A stretch of 64,000 bases of DNA from an uncultured Microbulbifer sp. (GTDB lineage Bacteria; Pseudomonadota; Gammaproteobacteria; Pseudomonadales; Cellvibrionaceae), in contig NZ_CAJXKH010000002.1 in the NCBI RefSeq assembly GCF_913055755.1, positions 62,001 to 126,000 of the forward strand. Direction: 5' to 3'. Under the pieces are notes generated by a model, which worked only from the letters and a program-made list of their open reading frames with translations, was not told the origin of the DNA and made no database searches. Of this stretch, positions 9,776-21,761 are shown in pieces; the stretch's first letter is position 1, and the number at the start of each line of letters is the position of its first letter. Position numbers and translations under genes: made by a program.

Positions 9776-12258
9776 GTCCGCCCGACACACAGATACCCGC
9801 CGAGCCAGTCGAAAACGCCGAACAGCGTGCCCCCGCCCCACTGCACCTGTCCGTGGGCGAGCTGGTGGATTTTGCCTGTCGCTGCGGCGATCTGGTGAGT
9901 GACTCGGCACCCGGCCCCAGCGCCCAGGAAGGCATCCGCGCGCACCAAAAGTTGCAAAAAAAGCGCCCCAAAACCAGTGAGGCGGAATATCGCCTGCAGG
10001 TAGAGTACGAATGGCTTGGACAACCGGTACAGCTCAATGGACGCGTGGACATCCTGCATCCCCGGTGCGACCTCCATCACCCGGTACAGCTCGATGAGAT
10101 CAAGACCACCTATTGCTCCCCGGACAACCTGAACCCGTCGCTGCGTGCACTGCACTGGGCGCAGCTCAAGATTTACGGCTTCTGCTATCTGCTGCAACAT
10201 GGGACAGCGTGCCTTGTGGATGATCGCATCGCCCTGCAGATGTTGTGGCACAATCTCAAAGACAAAAAGACCTACCCCGAGTTGCGCGAATTTGCCTGGC
10301 CGGAGCTGGAAGCCTTCGCCCGCGAAGCGTTGGGAATATATATCCGCTGGCGCCGGCAGTGGCAGCAACATCGGCAGCGCTTGCGTGCCTCGGCAAAGGC
10401 ATTGCCATTTCCGTTTCCCGAATACCGCGCGGGACAGCGATACCTTTCCGTTGCCGCCTATCGCTGCCTGCGCGACGGCGGTGAACTGGTAGTGGAAGCG
10501 CCCACCGGAATCGGTAAAACCATCAGCACCCTGTTTCCCGCAGTCAAGGCGGTGGGGGAAGAGCAGATTGATCAGGTGGTCTACCTCACGGCCAAAAACT
10601 CCGGTCGCGCGGTGGTACGGGAGTCTATTTCGCGCCTGCAACAGAATGGACTCAAACTGTCGCTATTGGAAATCCAGGCCCGCGACAGAACCTGCGCCTG
10701 CAGCCTCGGCCTGTGCAGCAAAGATGCGGAGGGCATCTGCCCGCGCACCCGCGGATTTTACGACCGTCTGCCAGACGCACGGCAGCAGCTACTGGGAACG
10801 CCGCTGCTGACACCGGATGCTATCGCAGAGGTGGCAGACAAGCTGCGCCTGTGCCCGTTCGAGCTGTCCCTGCAGATGCTGCCGTGGGCGGACCTGGTGG
10901 TTTGCGATTTCAACTATGTATTCGACCCGCTGGTAAGGCTCAATGTTCTACTCGACCAGGGGCAGCGCCGCGCGCTGCTGATCGATGAGGCGCACAACCT
11001 CGGCGACCGCGCGCGCGGTATGTACAGTGCGAGCCTCAGCCGCAAGGAAAGTCGCCGATCGGCTGCGGAGTGCAAAGACTCCCACCCCGCCCTCCGCCGC
11101 AGCATTCAGTCTCTGGTACGCGCCGTCGATCAATGGGTGTCCCGGTGCCGGCAAGATCGGAAGTTAGCTGCGACCCGCAGCGAACCGGGCAGCGAGCACT
11201 GGGTGTTGCCAAATAGTGAACCAGAGGCCTACCCAACCGCAGTTTCCCGCGCGGCGGAAAAGGTGGCGACAACCATCAGCCTGTTATCGGAGCAATCAAA
11301 GTCCGCCCCGGACGCTATCGGCGAATGGCTGAAAAACCTGTATCGCTATCTCTGTATCGAGCAATTGCAGGCTGACCAGCACCGCTGCATCACGCGTACG
11401 GAAAACCCGGGCGCGCCCTGGGAGGAACAGCAGATCAAGCTCCTGTGCCTGAACCCCGCGAGCTACCTAGCCCAGTGCTTCCGGCAGTTTCACGGGCTTA
11501 TCGCATTTTCCGCGACCCTGCGGCCCGCGGGGTATTTCTATCAGCAACTGGGATTCCGCTCGGAAACCCCCTATCTGCAGTTACCCTCGCCGTTCGACAG
11601 TGAACAGTTGGGCGTATTCCTCTGTCCGTTTATAGACACCCGCTACCGTGCGCGGCAGCACGCATTTTCAGCGCTCTGTGATCTGATCGGCCGGGTATAT
11701 TGCAGCCGCCCGGGCAACTACCTGGTGTTCTTCCCGTCATACCAGTTTATGCAGCAGGTAGCGGAGAAATTTACGGAGTTTTTCCCGGATATTGCGCTGC
11801 TCCAGCAGCGACCCAATGCCAGCGAAAACGAGCGCGCTGCTTTTTTGCACCGGTTTAATGAGGGGCAGCGGACGTTGGGGTTTGCCATTATGGGGGGGAT
11901 TTTTGGCGAAGGTGTGGACTATGTTGGCGAGCGCCTTGTGGGTACCATCGTTGTCGGCATTGGCCTGCCACAGGTCAACCTGGAACAGGAGCTGTTACGC
12001 GCAGGCTGCGAAAATACCCTGCCGGGAAATGACAGTGGTTTCGATGCTGCCTACCGCTATCCCGGCATGACCCGGGTATTGCAGACGGCCGGACGGGTAA
12101 TTCGAACCGAGTCAGATCGCGGTGTGCTGATACTGGCAGATGACCGATTTATGGACCCCTTCTATTACAACCTGTTTCCCGAGCACTGGCGGCCGCATGT
12201 CTGTCGTGACGGGAATGCCCTTTCCACCGCCCTGCACAATTTTTGGGGGAACCAGTGA
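9772..12258 (+). CDS. XPD/DinG-type Fe-S helicase with N-terminal RecB/Cas4-like nuclease domain
   Basis: An 828-residue fusion. Residues 25-145 carry a PD-(D/E)xK nuclease set: H58, D93 (GRVDIL), E109-x-K111 (LDEIKTT) and QxxxY at Q131/Y135, the pattern of RecB, AddB and Cas4 nucleases. The superfamily 2 helicase part follows, with Walker A APTGIGKT (243-250), DEAH at 405-408, and cysteines C308, C310, C315, C323 and C361, enough to hold the 4Fe-4S cluster of XPD/DinG helicases. C-terminal motifs include FSATLR and a final QTAGRVIR arginine-finger segment. The TTG start at 9772 overlaps the upstream stop, and the stop overlaps the next start. Confidence 0.88.
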   Translation: MSPPDTQIPAEPVENAEQRAPAPLHLSVGELVDFACRCGDLVSDSAPGPSAQEGIRAHQKLQKKRPKTSEAEYRLQVEYEWLGQPVQLNGRVDILHPRCDLHHPVQLDEIKTTYCSPDNLNPSLRALHWAQLKIYGFCYLLQHGTACLVDDRIALQMLWHNLKDKKTYPELREFAWPELEAFAREALGIYIRWRRQWQQHRQRLRASAKALPFPFPEYRAGQRYLSVAAYRCLRDGGELVVEAPTGIGKTISTLFPAVKAVGEEQIDQVVYLTAKNSGRAVVRESISRLQQNGLKLSLLEIQARDRTCACSLGLCSKDAEGICPRTRGFYDRLPDARQQLLGTPLLTPDAIAEVADKLRLCPFELSLQMLPWADLVVCDFNYVFDPLVRLNVLLDQGQRRALLIDEAHNLGDRARGMYSASLSRKESRRSAAECKDSHPALRRSIQSLVRAVDQWVSRCRQDRKLAATRSEPGSEHWVLPNSEPEAYPTAVSRAAEKVATTISLLSEQSKSAPDAIGEWLKNLYRYLCIEQLQADQHRCITRTENPGAPWEEQQIKLLCLNPASYLAQCFRQFHGLIAFSATLRPAGYFYQQLGFRSETPYLQLPSPFDSEQLGVFLCPFIDTRYRARQHAFSALCDLIGRVYCSRPGNYLVFFPSYQFMQQVAEKFTEFFPDIALLQQRPNASENERAAFLHRFNEGQRTLGFAIMGGIFGEGVDYVGERLVGTIVVGIGLPQVNLEQELLRAGCENTLPGNDSGFDAAYRYPGMTRVLQTAGRVIRTESDRGVLILADDRFMDPFYYNLFPEHWRPHVCRDGNALSTALHNFWGNQ

Positions 12259-13058
12259 GCAAGGTGTTGGCGCGGGAATTTTACCGCCGTGGAGCCAGCC
12301 CGCGAACCCAACCGGTAAGCTTCGCGGACGTGCGCAAGCGTTTTGGGTTCAGCTCGATCCGTATCGGCCGCTGGGTAACCCGGGAAGAACGGGACCGCGC
12401 TGCCGGCCTGTTTTACGATGCGCTGGTGGATCTGATGAGTATCCTGCAGGGGCCGGAAATACTGATCTCGTTGCGCGAGACACTGTCATTCCAGTACGGT
12501 ATCGGCGGCCGCCCCGGTATGATGGCATTTTACGAACCCGCCACCCGCAGTTTTTCCCTGGCCAAAAATGCCGGCCCCGGTTCCATTGCTCACGAGTGGT
12601 TTCACGCACTGGACCATTACCTGGCCGACAAGGCCTTTAGTGATGTCGGTTCGACAACCCGCGGCTCCGGCCGCTACGCCTCGGAAGCCTGGTTGAAAGG
12701 CGCCACACCGGTACCCCACCCGATCAATGACCGCCTGTTTGCCTGCTTCAGGGCGATAATGCTGGATCAGAGCGGGGAAAACCCCAGCGAACTGTTCCGT
12801 ATATCCTGTACTGCAGACAAGGCAAATGGCTGCATCTATTACAGCGACCCTGCGGAAATCAGCGCCCGTGCCTTCGAGGCCTTTGTACAGGACGCCAGCA
12901 TCAGCAACAATTTCCTGGTGTCCGGCACCAAGGCATCAGATGAAGCGCGCATGGGGCTCTACCCCACGGGCGAACATCGCCAGCGTATCAACCGGGCGTT
13001 TTCCGAATACTTCCGGCTACTCGGCCAGGCCCTAAAAAGCCAGGTTCAGGGCAATTAA
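12255..13058 (+). CDS. CLCA_X / LPD1-like protein with HExxH motif
   Basis: A 267-residue protein. The GTG at 12255 overlaps the helicase stop as GTGA and has GGGGGA just upstream, so it is preferred over the TTG at 12243. The central region has IAHEWFHALDHYLAD (H113, E114, H117), a zincin-like HExxH followed by Asp, in a context resembling LPD1 domains of polyvalent proteins and the CLCA_X family. It may be a metallopeptidase or a non-catalytic relative; a third metal ligand is not certain. It is the third gene of the nuclease-helicase unit. No signal peptide is seen, so it should act in the cytoplasm. Confidence 0.7.
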   Translation: MSKVLAREFYRRGASPRTQPVSFADVRKRFGFSSIRIGRWVTREERDRAAGLFYDALVDLMSILQGPEILISLRETLSFQYGIGGRPGMMAFYEPATRSFSLAKNAGPGSIAHEWFHALDHYLADKAFSDVGSTTRGSGRYASEAWLKGATPVPHPINDRLFACFRAIMLDQSGENPSELFRISCTADKANGCIYYSDPAEISARAFEAFVQDASISNNFLVSGTKASDEARMGLYPTGEHRQRINRAFSEYFRLLGQALKSQVQGN

Positions 13059-13090
13059 AAGCCGGCAAAACGAAGCTCGCGCAACTAAAA

Positions 13091-13588
13091 TCAGGCCGGC
13101 ACACCGCGCACCCTGGCCTTGATAGCTTCGTGTGCGGCCTCCTGTTGCTGCTGCAGTTTGCGCCGCAGTACTGCCGCTTCAAAGCGCTGTTTTTCCACCT
13201 CGGTTTTCGGTACCAGTTTTGGCACCGGGACCGGGCGCCCCTCGTCACCCACCGCCACCATGGTGAAGTAGCAACTATTGGTGTGACGCACGACCTTGTT
13301 GCGAATGTCTTCGGTCACCACCTTGATCCCCACTTCCAGGGAAGTATTGCCGGTATAGTTGACCGACGCCAGGAAGGTCACCAGTTCACCCACATTGATC
13401 GGCTGTCGAAACAATACCCGATCCACCGACATGGTGACCACGTAGGTCCCGGCATAGCGGCTCCCGCAGGCGTAGGCCACTTTATCCAGATAGGACAACA
13501 GCTCGCCGCCGTGTACCTTGCCGGTAAAGTTGGCCATATCCGGCGTCATCAAAACACTCATTCGCAGCTGGTGATCAGGAGTATCCAT
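13091..13588 (-). CDS. Hotdog-fold acyl-CoA thioesterase (YciA/Acot type)
   Basis: A 165-residue protein with the acyl-CoA hydrolase hotdog signature: NFTGKVHGGELLSYLDKVAYACGSRYAG (residues about 17-44), followed by MSVDRVLFRQPINVGELV and YTGNTSLEVGIKV strands. These enzymes split acyl-CoA to free acid and CoA in the cytosol. The C-terminal 40 residues are a charged helix (KQRFEAAVLRRKLQQQQ). The gene converges with the HExxH gene and stands alone. Confidence 0.87.
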   Translation of the reverse strand: MDTPDHQLRMSVLMTPDMANFTGKVHGGELLSYLDKVAYACGSRYAGTYVVTMSVDRVLFRQPINVGELVTFLASVNYTGNTSLEVGIKVVTEDIRNKVVRHTNSCYFTMVAVGDEGRPVPVPKLVPKTEVEKQRFEAAVLRRKLQQQQEAAHEAIKARVRGVPA

Positions 13589-13715
13589 AACTCAGGTTCC
13601 TTATCCGTACGGTAACATCAGGTCCGGCGGGACCCGCTTTGCCCCGCCTAACTTCAGCCGCTGCAATTTCCGTACACAAAGCGGCAAATAATCGTGAATC
13701 GCTCTCGGCTACTGG

Positions 13716-16901
<3,186 letters not shown>

Positions 16902-17819
16902 TCAGTGATGGTGTCCGGCACCGGACTTTTCGATATCTGCCTTGATCAGGTAACTATTTGCAGTGACATAGCGTTCCCCTGCGTTGAGCCCACTGACGAT
17001 CTCGGTAACCGTGCGGCCTCGACGGCCAAGCTCTACACTTTGCGCCCGGTAGCGATCACCGTTTTTCACGAACACTACCGTCGCGCCCCGCAGTGGCTGC
17101 AACGCGCGGTTGTCGACCACAACCGGCGCCGCAAACGCCCCCACAACCACATCCCCCTGCACCATCATGTCCGTGGTCCACTGGTTGTCGCGGTTGTCCA
17201 GCGCCACCCGGGCGATGGCATATGGCTGGCCGCTAGCGGCCGGCGCAAGACTGGCGATGCTGGAATCCACCTGGAGATTTCCCGCGCTTATTCGCACCCT
17301 TTGACCGCGTGTAATTTCCGGCCGGTGGCCGGCGAACACCTGCAGCTCCACCCACAGCTCGTCATAGTTGGCGATGGTAAAAAGCTCGCGGTCACCGCTG
17401 TACTCTCCCGCGCTGGCCGCCTTGTCGATGATCTGTCCGCTGATGGGCGCGAGCAGTGAATAGCGCTGCAGACTGTCATTGGACTCGATTACCGCGAGCT
17501 GCTGCCCCTTTTGCACCTGATCGCCGAGTTTTACTTGAACGGAGACTACCGGCCCCGGATACCGGGCACGGAGATGTGCAATAGCGCTGTGATCTGCCGC
17601 AGTTTTTCCATACAAAGTCACGCTGCGCCGGACATCCCCGGGGCCCGCCACCGCTGTTTCGATACCCGCCTCCCGTGCGGTTTTTTCCGGAATGCGTACC
17701 TCATGCGTATCCTGGTGGTCAGAGGGAGTTTTTGCCTGGGTCTCTGCTCCGTAGGCCTGCGCAATCTGTACCGCCAGGGCCAGTGCTGCCGCTCCGGCAT
17801 ATCTCAAAATCTTTTTCAT
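16902..17819 (-). CDS. czcB: Heavy-metal efflux membrane fusion protein, CzcB type
   Basis: A 305-residue periplasmic adaptor from the ATG at 17817-17819 (MKKILRYAG); a TTG four codons upstream is less likely. A signal peptide with AQAYGA near residue 25 is followed by an EVRIPEKTAREAGIETA segment and lipoyl halves (GPVVSVQVKLGDQVQKGQ and LLAPISGQIIDK). The hairpin between the halves is nearly absent, so this is a short-hairpin type. The C-terminus ends in GAGHHH, a possible metal-binding tail. It bridges CzcA and CzcC. Confidence 0.9.
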   Translation of the reverse strand: MKKILRYAGAAALALAVQIAQAYGAETQAKTPSDHQDTHEVRIPEKTAREAGIETAVAGPGDVRRSVTLYGKTAADHSAIAHLRARYPGPVVSVQVKLGDQVQKGQQLAVIESNDSLQRYSLLAPISGQIIDKAASAGEYSGDRELFTIANYDELWVELQVFAGHRPEITRGQRVRISAGNLQVDSSIASLAPAASGQPYAIARVALDNRDNQWTTDMMVQGDVVVGAFAAPVVVDNRALQPLRGATVVFVKNGDRYRAQSVELGRRGRTVTEIVSGLNAGERYVTANSYLIKADIEKSGAGHHH

Positions 17820-17834
17820 GGTATTTCTCAAATT

Positions 17835-19139
17835 CTATTTGCTGTCCGAGGGCGCCGACATCGGCAGCGCCGGGGCCGCGGTCAGCTGCTCAATATCGGC
17901 ACCGAAGCGCAATGCGGCGCGGGCGGCATCGATACGTGCCCGCCGGGCCTGTAACAGTTCATCCCGGGCGGCAATCCACTCCAGGTACGAATAGCGCCCG
18001 CGCCGATAGGCCCGCTCGACTTCGGCGAGGGCGGATTCGAGCGCGGGAACAATGGATTGTTGGAGGACGTTCACCGTGGTCACAGCCTGCTCCCTGCCGC
18101 TGACAGCGCGGAACAATTGTGTGTTGAGTTGTAGCAATGCGGTTTCGCGCTCCAGCGCCACCTGCGCGCGCTCCGCCTCAGCGGCCACTCTGGCACCGGC
18201 ATTGCGCCGGTCCGAAAACAACGGCACTTCAACGCCCGCCACCAGTGTCGTTTCGTCCAGTTCACGGGACTGGCGCAGCCCTACAGACCAGGCCAGGTCC
18301 AGGCTCGACTGGGTTTCCACCAGCCGCAATTCCGCCGCCCGCAAACGCTCCTTTGATGCAAACTTCGCGATCGCGGGGTTGTGTTCCGCCGCGGCATAAA
18401 GTTCTTCGAAACCGGCGATAGGAGGCAGTTTGTAGAGCGCGGCACTGTCGACGTAGAAGTCGTCGTCCGGACTACCCCACAGGGTCGCCAGTGCGCGTTT
18501 GCGCACCTGCAACTGACGCGATTCGGATTGCAAGGAAAGGCGGGCCTCGGCCAGTGCCGCCTGCGCCCGCAGCCGTTCTGATTTTGGCGCCGCGGCGGCA
18601 TCCACCCGGCGGTCTACCGCAGAGAGTGTCTCCCGCGCAAGCGACACAGCGTCGTCCGCCAGCGCCAGACGCTCTTTGGCCGCAAGTACATCGGTATAGC
18701 GGCGCAGCACTTCTCCCATCAGGGTCAGCGCTTCCGCCTGTTCTTCCGCCATCAGCAGCGCCCGCGCAGCTTCGACCCGGCTTATACGGGCCTCCCGTTT
18801 GCCGCCCAGTTCGATCACCGATGACAGGGAAACCGTCAGCTCCGCCGCTTCCGCACCGTTGGTGCCGGCAAAGTTTTCCAGTTCGGCACCGAGGTATGCC
18901 GGCGGCCGCAACGCTGCCGACTGCGCCTCGCCCACCAGTGCACTATCGCGCAGGCGGTACACCGCCAGTCGTGGATTTTGCGCCAGAGTGTGCTGTATGG
19001 CTTCTGCCAGGGTAAGCAATCTTGACGATCGGGCAATTGTGTCCTGCGCCAGCAATAGCATCAGGCAGAACAGCAGTGTCACCGCAACCAGCGCACGGCG
19101 ATTCGGCGCGCCGATAAAGCGCGCACAGTAATACATCAT
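17835..19139 (-). CDS. czcC: Heavy-metal efflux outer-membrane factor, CzcC type
   Basis: A 434-residue TolC-family protein starting at the ATG at 19137-19139, with GGGAGAA upstream. After an N-terminal hydrophobic segment ending near residue 36 it has two repeats of coiled-coil helices (LTLAEAIQHTLAQNPRLAVYR ... and the second near 245-330), typical of outer-membrane efflux proteins. It forms the exit channel of the CzcCBA complex. Between it and the upstream exported protein (starting at 19601) lie about 66 bases. Confidence 0.87.
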   Translation of the reverse strand: MMYYCARFIGAPNRRALVAVTLLFCLMLLLAQDTIARSSRLLTLAEAIQHTLAQNPRLAVYRLRDSALVGEAQSAALRPPAYLGAELENFAGTNGAEAAELTVSLSSVIELGGKREARISRVEAARALLMAEEQAEALTLMGEVLRRYTDVLAAKERLALADDAVSLARETLSAVDRRVDAAAAPKSERLRAQAALAEARLSLQSESRQLQVRKRALATLWGSPDDDFYVDSAALYKLPPIAGFEELYAAAEHNPAIAKFASKERLRAAELRLVETQSSLDLAWSVGLRQSRELDETTLVAGVEVPLFSDRRNAGARVAAEAERAQVALERETALLQLNTQLFRAVSGREQAVTTVNVLQQSIVPALESALAEVERAYRRGRYSYLEWIAARDELLQARRARIDAARAALRFGADIEQLTAAPALPMSAPSDSK

Positions 19140-19205
19140 GGGGTTCTCCCGGGTCACATCTCAGGGAAGCGGGTACAGGAAAGCTGTGCCCACAGGGTCA
19201 GAGAC

Positions 19206-19601
19206 TCAGGCCGGGAAAATGGGAGGGCGGTAAAGGGCTTTGAGATAGCGACTTGGATTCGGGGGATTCTGCGGCCCCGCGTGGATACCGGCACCATACG
19301 CCAGCGACGGGAGATGATCGCCGGGCACACCGGCGAAACCACAGCCGTGACAGTGACAGCAGTGGTGGCAGAAATCGAGGTCGGGCCCGTCAGCGGAAAA
19401 ATCTGCTTTCACAAATGACGGCTGCTGAGGGGATACTGGGTCGGGATTCGCAGTGTCGTTCGACTCATCCTCACTGTCGAGGTGGTGTGGCGACACGTGG
19501 GTACTGATGTCCTGAACTTCCTCGTGGCTATCGTAAAACGCCACTGCGGTCTGGAATAACAGCAGTGCGATCAGCAAATAGCTCAGGCGCAAAACGTTCA
19601 C
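19206..19601 (-). CDS. Exported His/Cys-rich protein, CzcI-like
   Basis: About 131 residues if it starts at the GTG at 19599-19601. That start gives a clean signal peptide (MNVLRLSYLLIALLLFQTAVA, cut after AVA); the frame stays open upstream to 19742. The mature part has an acidic, His-dotted middle (HVSPHHLDSEDE) and a cluster DFCHHCCHCHGCGF, well suited to bind soft or borderline metal ions. Small exported proteins of this kind (CzcI type) sit upstream of czcC in other operons and may sense or buffer metal in the periplasm. Function here is inferred from position and composition. Confidence 0.6.
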   Translation of the reverse strand: MNVLRLSYLLIALLLFQTAVAFYDSHEEVQDISTHVSPHHLDSEDESNDTANPDPVSPQQPSFVKADFSADGPDLDFCHHCCHCHGCGFAGVPGDHLPSLAYGAGIHAGPQNPPNPSRYLKALYRPPIFPA

Positions 19602-19817
19602 GGCAGGTACCGATACCCATTTACTCGATTCAGGTGTGGTGAATGTATCAGACTGAACGCCGGCTTTCCAATTCCTCCAGGGGGAAGGTTTGACCGCTGT
19701 CTGCATCCGGTTCTGAGACGTGATCTTCACACAAAGGTTCAATTTGCCCTCTAATGCTACTATCCTTCCTCTCGCCGGTAGTCACCGGTCCAAGGCACTG
19801 TATTAGCTGGATTGCCC

Positions 19818-20660
19818 ATGCCCACCGAGTTGCTCCACACCCTGATTCAACACAAGTTCGTACTCAGCCTGATTCTGGTATCGGGGCTGATACTGGTACG
19901 TATTCTGCTCACTACCCTGTTTCGTAAATCCAGCTGGTCTCGGCAGGATATCCGTCGCCGGGTGCATATGGTGCACAATGCCGGCAACCTGCTGATGGTG
20001 ATCGGCCTGTTTGCGATCTGGGGTTCCGAGCTGCGCGACTTCGCCCTGTCCATTGCGGCCTTCTCCGTGGCCATCGTGATTGCCCTGCGGGATGTGGTGC
20101 AGTGTCTGGTTGGGGGAATTTACCAGGCCAGCATGCGCTCGTTCACCATCGGTGACTGGGTAAAGATCGGCGAGCAGTTCGGCGAGGTGATCGACAACAA
20201 CTGGCTCAGCACCACCCTACTGGAAATCGACCCCCATGGCTTGGGCAATGGCTATACCGGTACCACCCTGTATGTACCCAACAGCGTGTTCTTTTCCCAG
20301 CCGGTAAAAAATTACAACTTCATGCGGCGCTATATCGAGCACAATTTCTCCATCGTGCGCGAGAACAAGGGCGGCAACCCGTTTATCGCCAAGGCGTACA
20401 TTGAAGAGCGGGTGCGAGAGCACTGCGATTCATTCAAAGAAGTAGCGGAACGCTACTGCAAGCTGATTGAAAACCGCATGGGTGTGGAACTGGCCAGTAC
20501 CGAGCCGAAGATCTGTATCTCCACCAACGAACTGGGGCACGATGTGCTCACCGTCACCCTGTTCTGCCCGCGGGAAGATGCCACCAACATCGAACAGAAG
20601 GTGACCGAAGACTTCTACCACTTCTGGTACGGCAAGACTTCGGGTGACCCAGTTTCCTAG
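19818..20660 (+). CDS. MscS-family small mechanosensitive channel
   Basis: About 280 residues from the ATG at 19818; a TTG two codons upstream is possible. Two to three N-terminal membrane helices lead into an MscS pore and beta domain: IAALRD-like ALRDVVQCLVGGIYQASMRSFTIGDWVKIG and the loop TTLLEIDPHGLGNGYTGTTLYVPNS. The channel relieves osmotic pressure or lets small ions and osmolytes out. It is a single gene, converging with the anti-sigma gene. Confidence 0.85.
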   Translation: MPTELLHTLIQHKFVLSLILVSGLILVRILLTTLFRKSSWSRQDIRRRVHMVHNAGNLLMVIGLFAIWGSELRDFALSIAAFSVAIVIALRDVVQCLVGGIYQASMRSFTIGDWVKIGEQFGEVIDNNWLSTTLLEIDPHGLGNGYTGTTLYVPNSVFFSQPVKNYNFMRRYIEHNFSIVRENKGGNPFIAKAYIEERVREHCDSFKEVAERYCKLIENRMGVELASTEPKICISTNELGHDVLTVTLFCPREDATNIEQKVTEDFYHFWYGKTSGDPVS

Positions 20661-20682
20661 ATCGATGTATCAGTAAGCAGCC

Positions 20683-20916
20683 CTACTCTTCCGGGCTGCT
20701 TTTGCCGGCGTCTTGCGGTTGATCTTGTGGCGGAGCCTTCTCTTCTCCCCGTGCATAGTCCCTCGCCAGTCCGCGCAAGATACCCACCTGGTGGGCAAAG
20801 TTTCGGCAACCGGAACAGATCGCCAGGTGCAGTTTCAACTCAAGCTTCTCACCGGTTTTCAGTTTGCGCTCCTGTGACTCTGAAGCCAGGCGCGTAGCCT
20901 TTTTACAATCCATCAT
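20683..20916 (-). CDS. Zinc-finger anti-sigma factor (small)
   Basis: A 77-residue soluble protein with the ZF-HC2 motif HLAICSGC (HxxxCxxC, around residues 30-37) that binds zinc and holds an ECF sigma factor. It has no membrane helix, so it belongs to the small cytoplasmic anti-sigma type; the C-terminal third is a Pro/Gln/Glu-rich tail. Its ATG overlaps the sigma stop codon, and GGAGGGG just upstream gives a strong ribosome site, as expected for a co-produced pair. Confidence 0.8.
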   Translation of the reverse strand: MMDCKKATRLASESQERKLKTGEKLELKLHLAICSGCRNFAHQVGILRGLARDYARGEEKAPPQDQPQDAGKSSPEE

Positions 20917-21572
20917 TTGCGCCCCTCCTTCCTCAGGGTCTTGCGCTCATCGGGCGAAAACCAGCTGCTTTCAAGACATTTCCGCAGGCGCATTCGCGCC
21001 CGGTAGAGGATTACATACAGATTGCTGGTAGTGAGATCCAGTTGCGAGCAGATCTCCTCGGACTCCAGCTCGATGAACTCACGCATCATAAATACCCGCG
21101 CCTGCTTTTCCGGCAGCCCGTTCAGGCAGGCATCGAAGACGCGCCAGAAATGTTCACTCTGCACCCCGCCCTGGGGGCCGGACCAGCTGGTGGGGCGCTC
21201 GGCTTTATGCCAGTGCCCATTAGTCTTGAACAGGGCATCCATAAACGCCTGCTCACGGTGCTCGTCATCGCCCAATTCACTGCTGGCAATGACCCGCTGG
21301 CGGTGGCGCAATGCATCCGCGATTTTGTATTTGAGAATGGAAAAGACCCAGGTACGCAGTGCCGATTGCCGGGCAAAGGAATCCGCATTTTTAAGCGCGC
21401 CCGCCAGCGCTTCCTGTACTGCGTCTTCCGCCAGGTCCTCATCCCGCAACTGCAGACGGGCGAATTTCACCATCTGCTGGCGCAGATTCTGCAAAAAGTG
21501 CGGATCCTGCAGTGATTCCAGCGGAACTTCGCCACCCTGGCTTTTCTGTGCGGTAACGGCGTCGTCGGGCAT
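20913..21572 (-). CDS. ECF-type RNA polymerase sigma factor
   Basis: A 219-residue sigma-70 family protein with region 2 (LQLRDEDLAEDAVQEALAGALKN ... LRTWVFSILKYKIADALR) and region 4 (GLPEKQARVFMMREFIELESEEICSQLDLTTSNLYVILYRARMRLRKCLE). The insert between the regions is long, as in the Sig70_famx subgroup linked with short zinc anti-sigmas. It directs polymerase to a small regulon not identifiable here. It overlaps its anti-sigma by four bases. Confidence 0.87.
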   Translation of the reverse strand: MPDDAVTAQKSQGGEVPLESLQDPHFLQNLRQQMVKFARLQLRDEDLAEDAVQEALAGALKNADSFARQSALRTWVFSILKYKIADALRHRQRVIASSELGDDEHREQAFMDALFKTNGHWHKAERPTSWSGPQGGVQSEHFWRVFDACLNGLPEKQARVFMMREFIELESEEICSQLDLTTSNLYVILYRARMRLRKCLESSWFSPDERKTLRKEGRK

Positions 21573-21761
21573 GACTCGAATCTCATCTCGGATACGGCGG
21601 ATATTTCCGGATTACACTACGTTAGTAGCGCAAGCCGCTGCGAATCTTACACCAGGCGGGCGGATTTAGCGCTGCAGCCACAGAACCAGCGCTTTGCGGC
21701 CAAATGCGACAGGGACAGCGAGAAGAATCGGTAAGCACTATCAACCCCGACTTGCAAAAAC

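Noticed and set aside
13130-13615. Plus-strand frame of 161 codons opposite the thioesterase gene
   Set aside because: It is the antisense frame of a well-conserved hotdog enzyme, with no start signal or family match.
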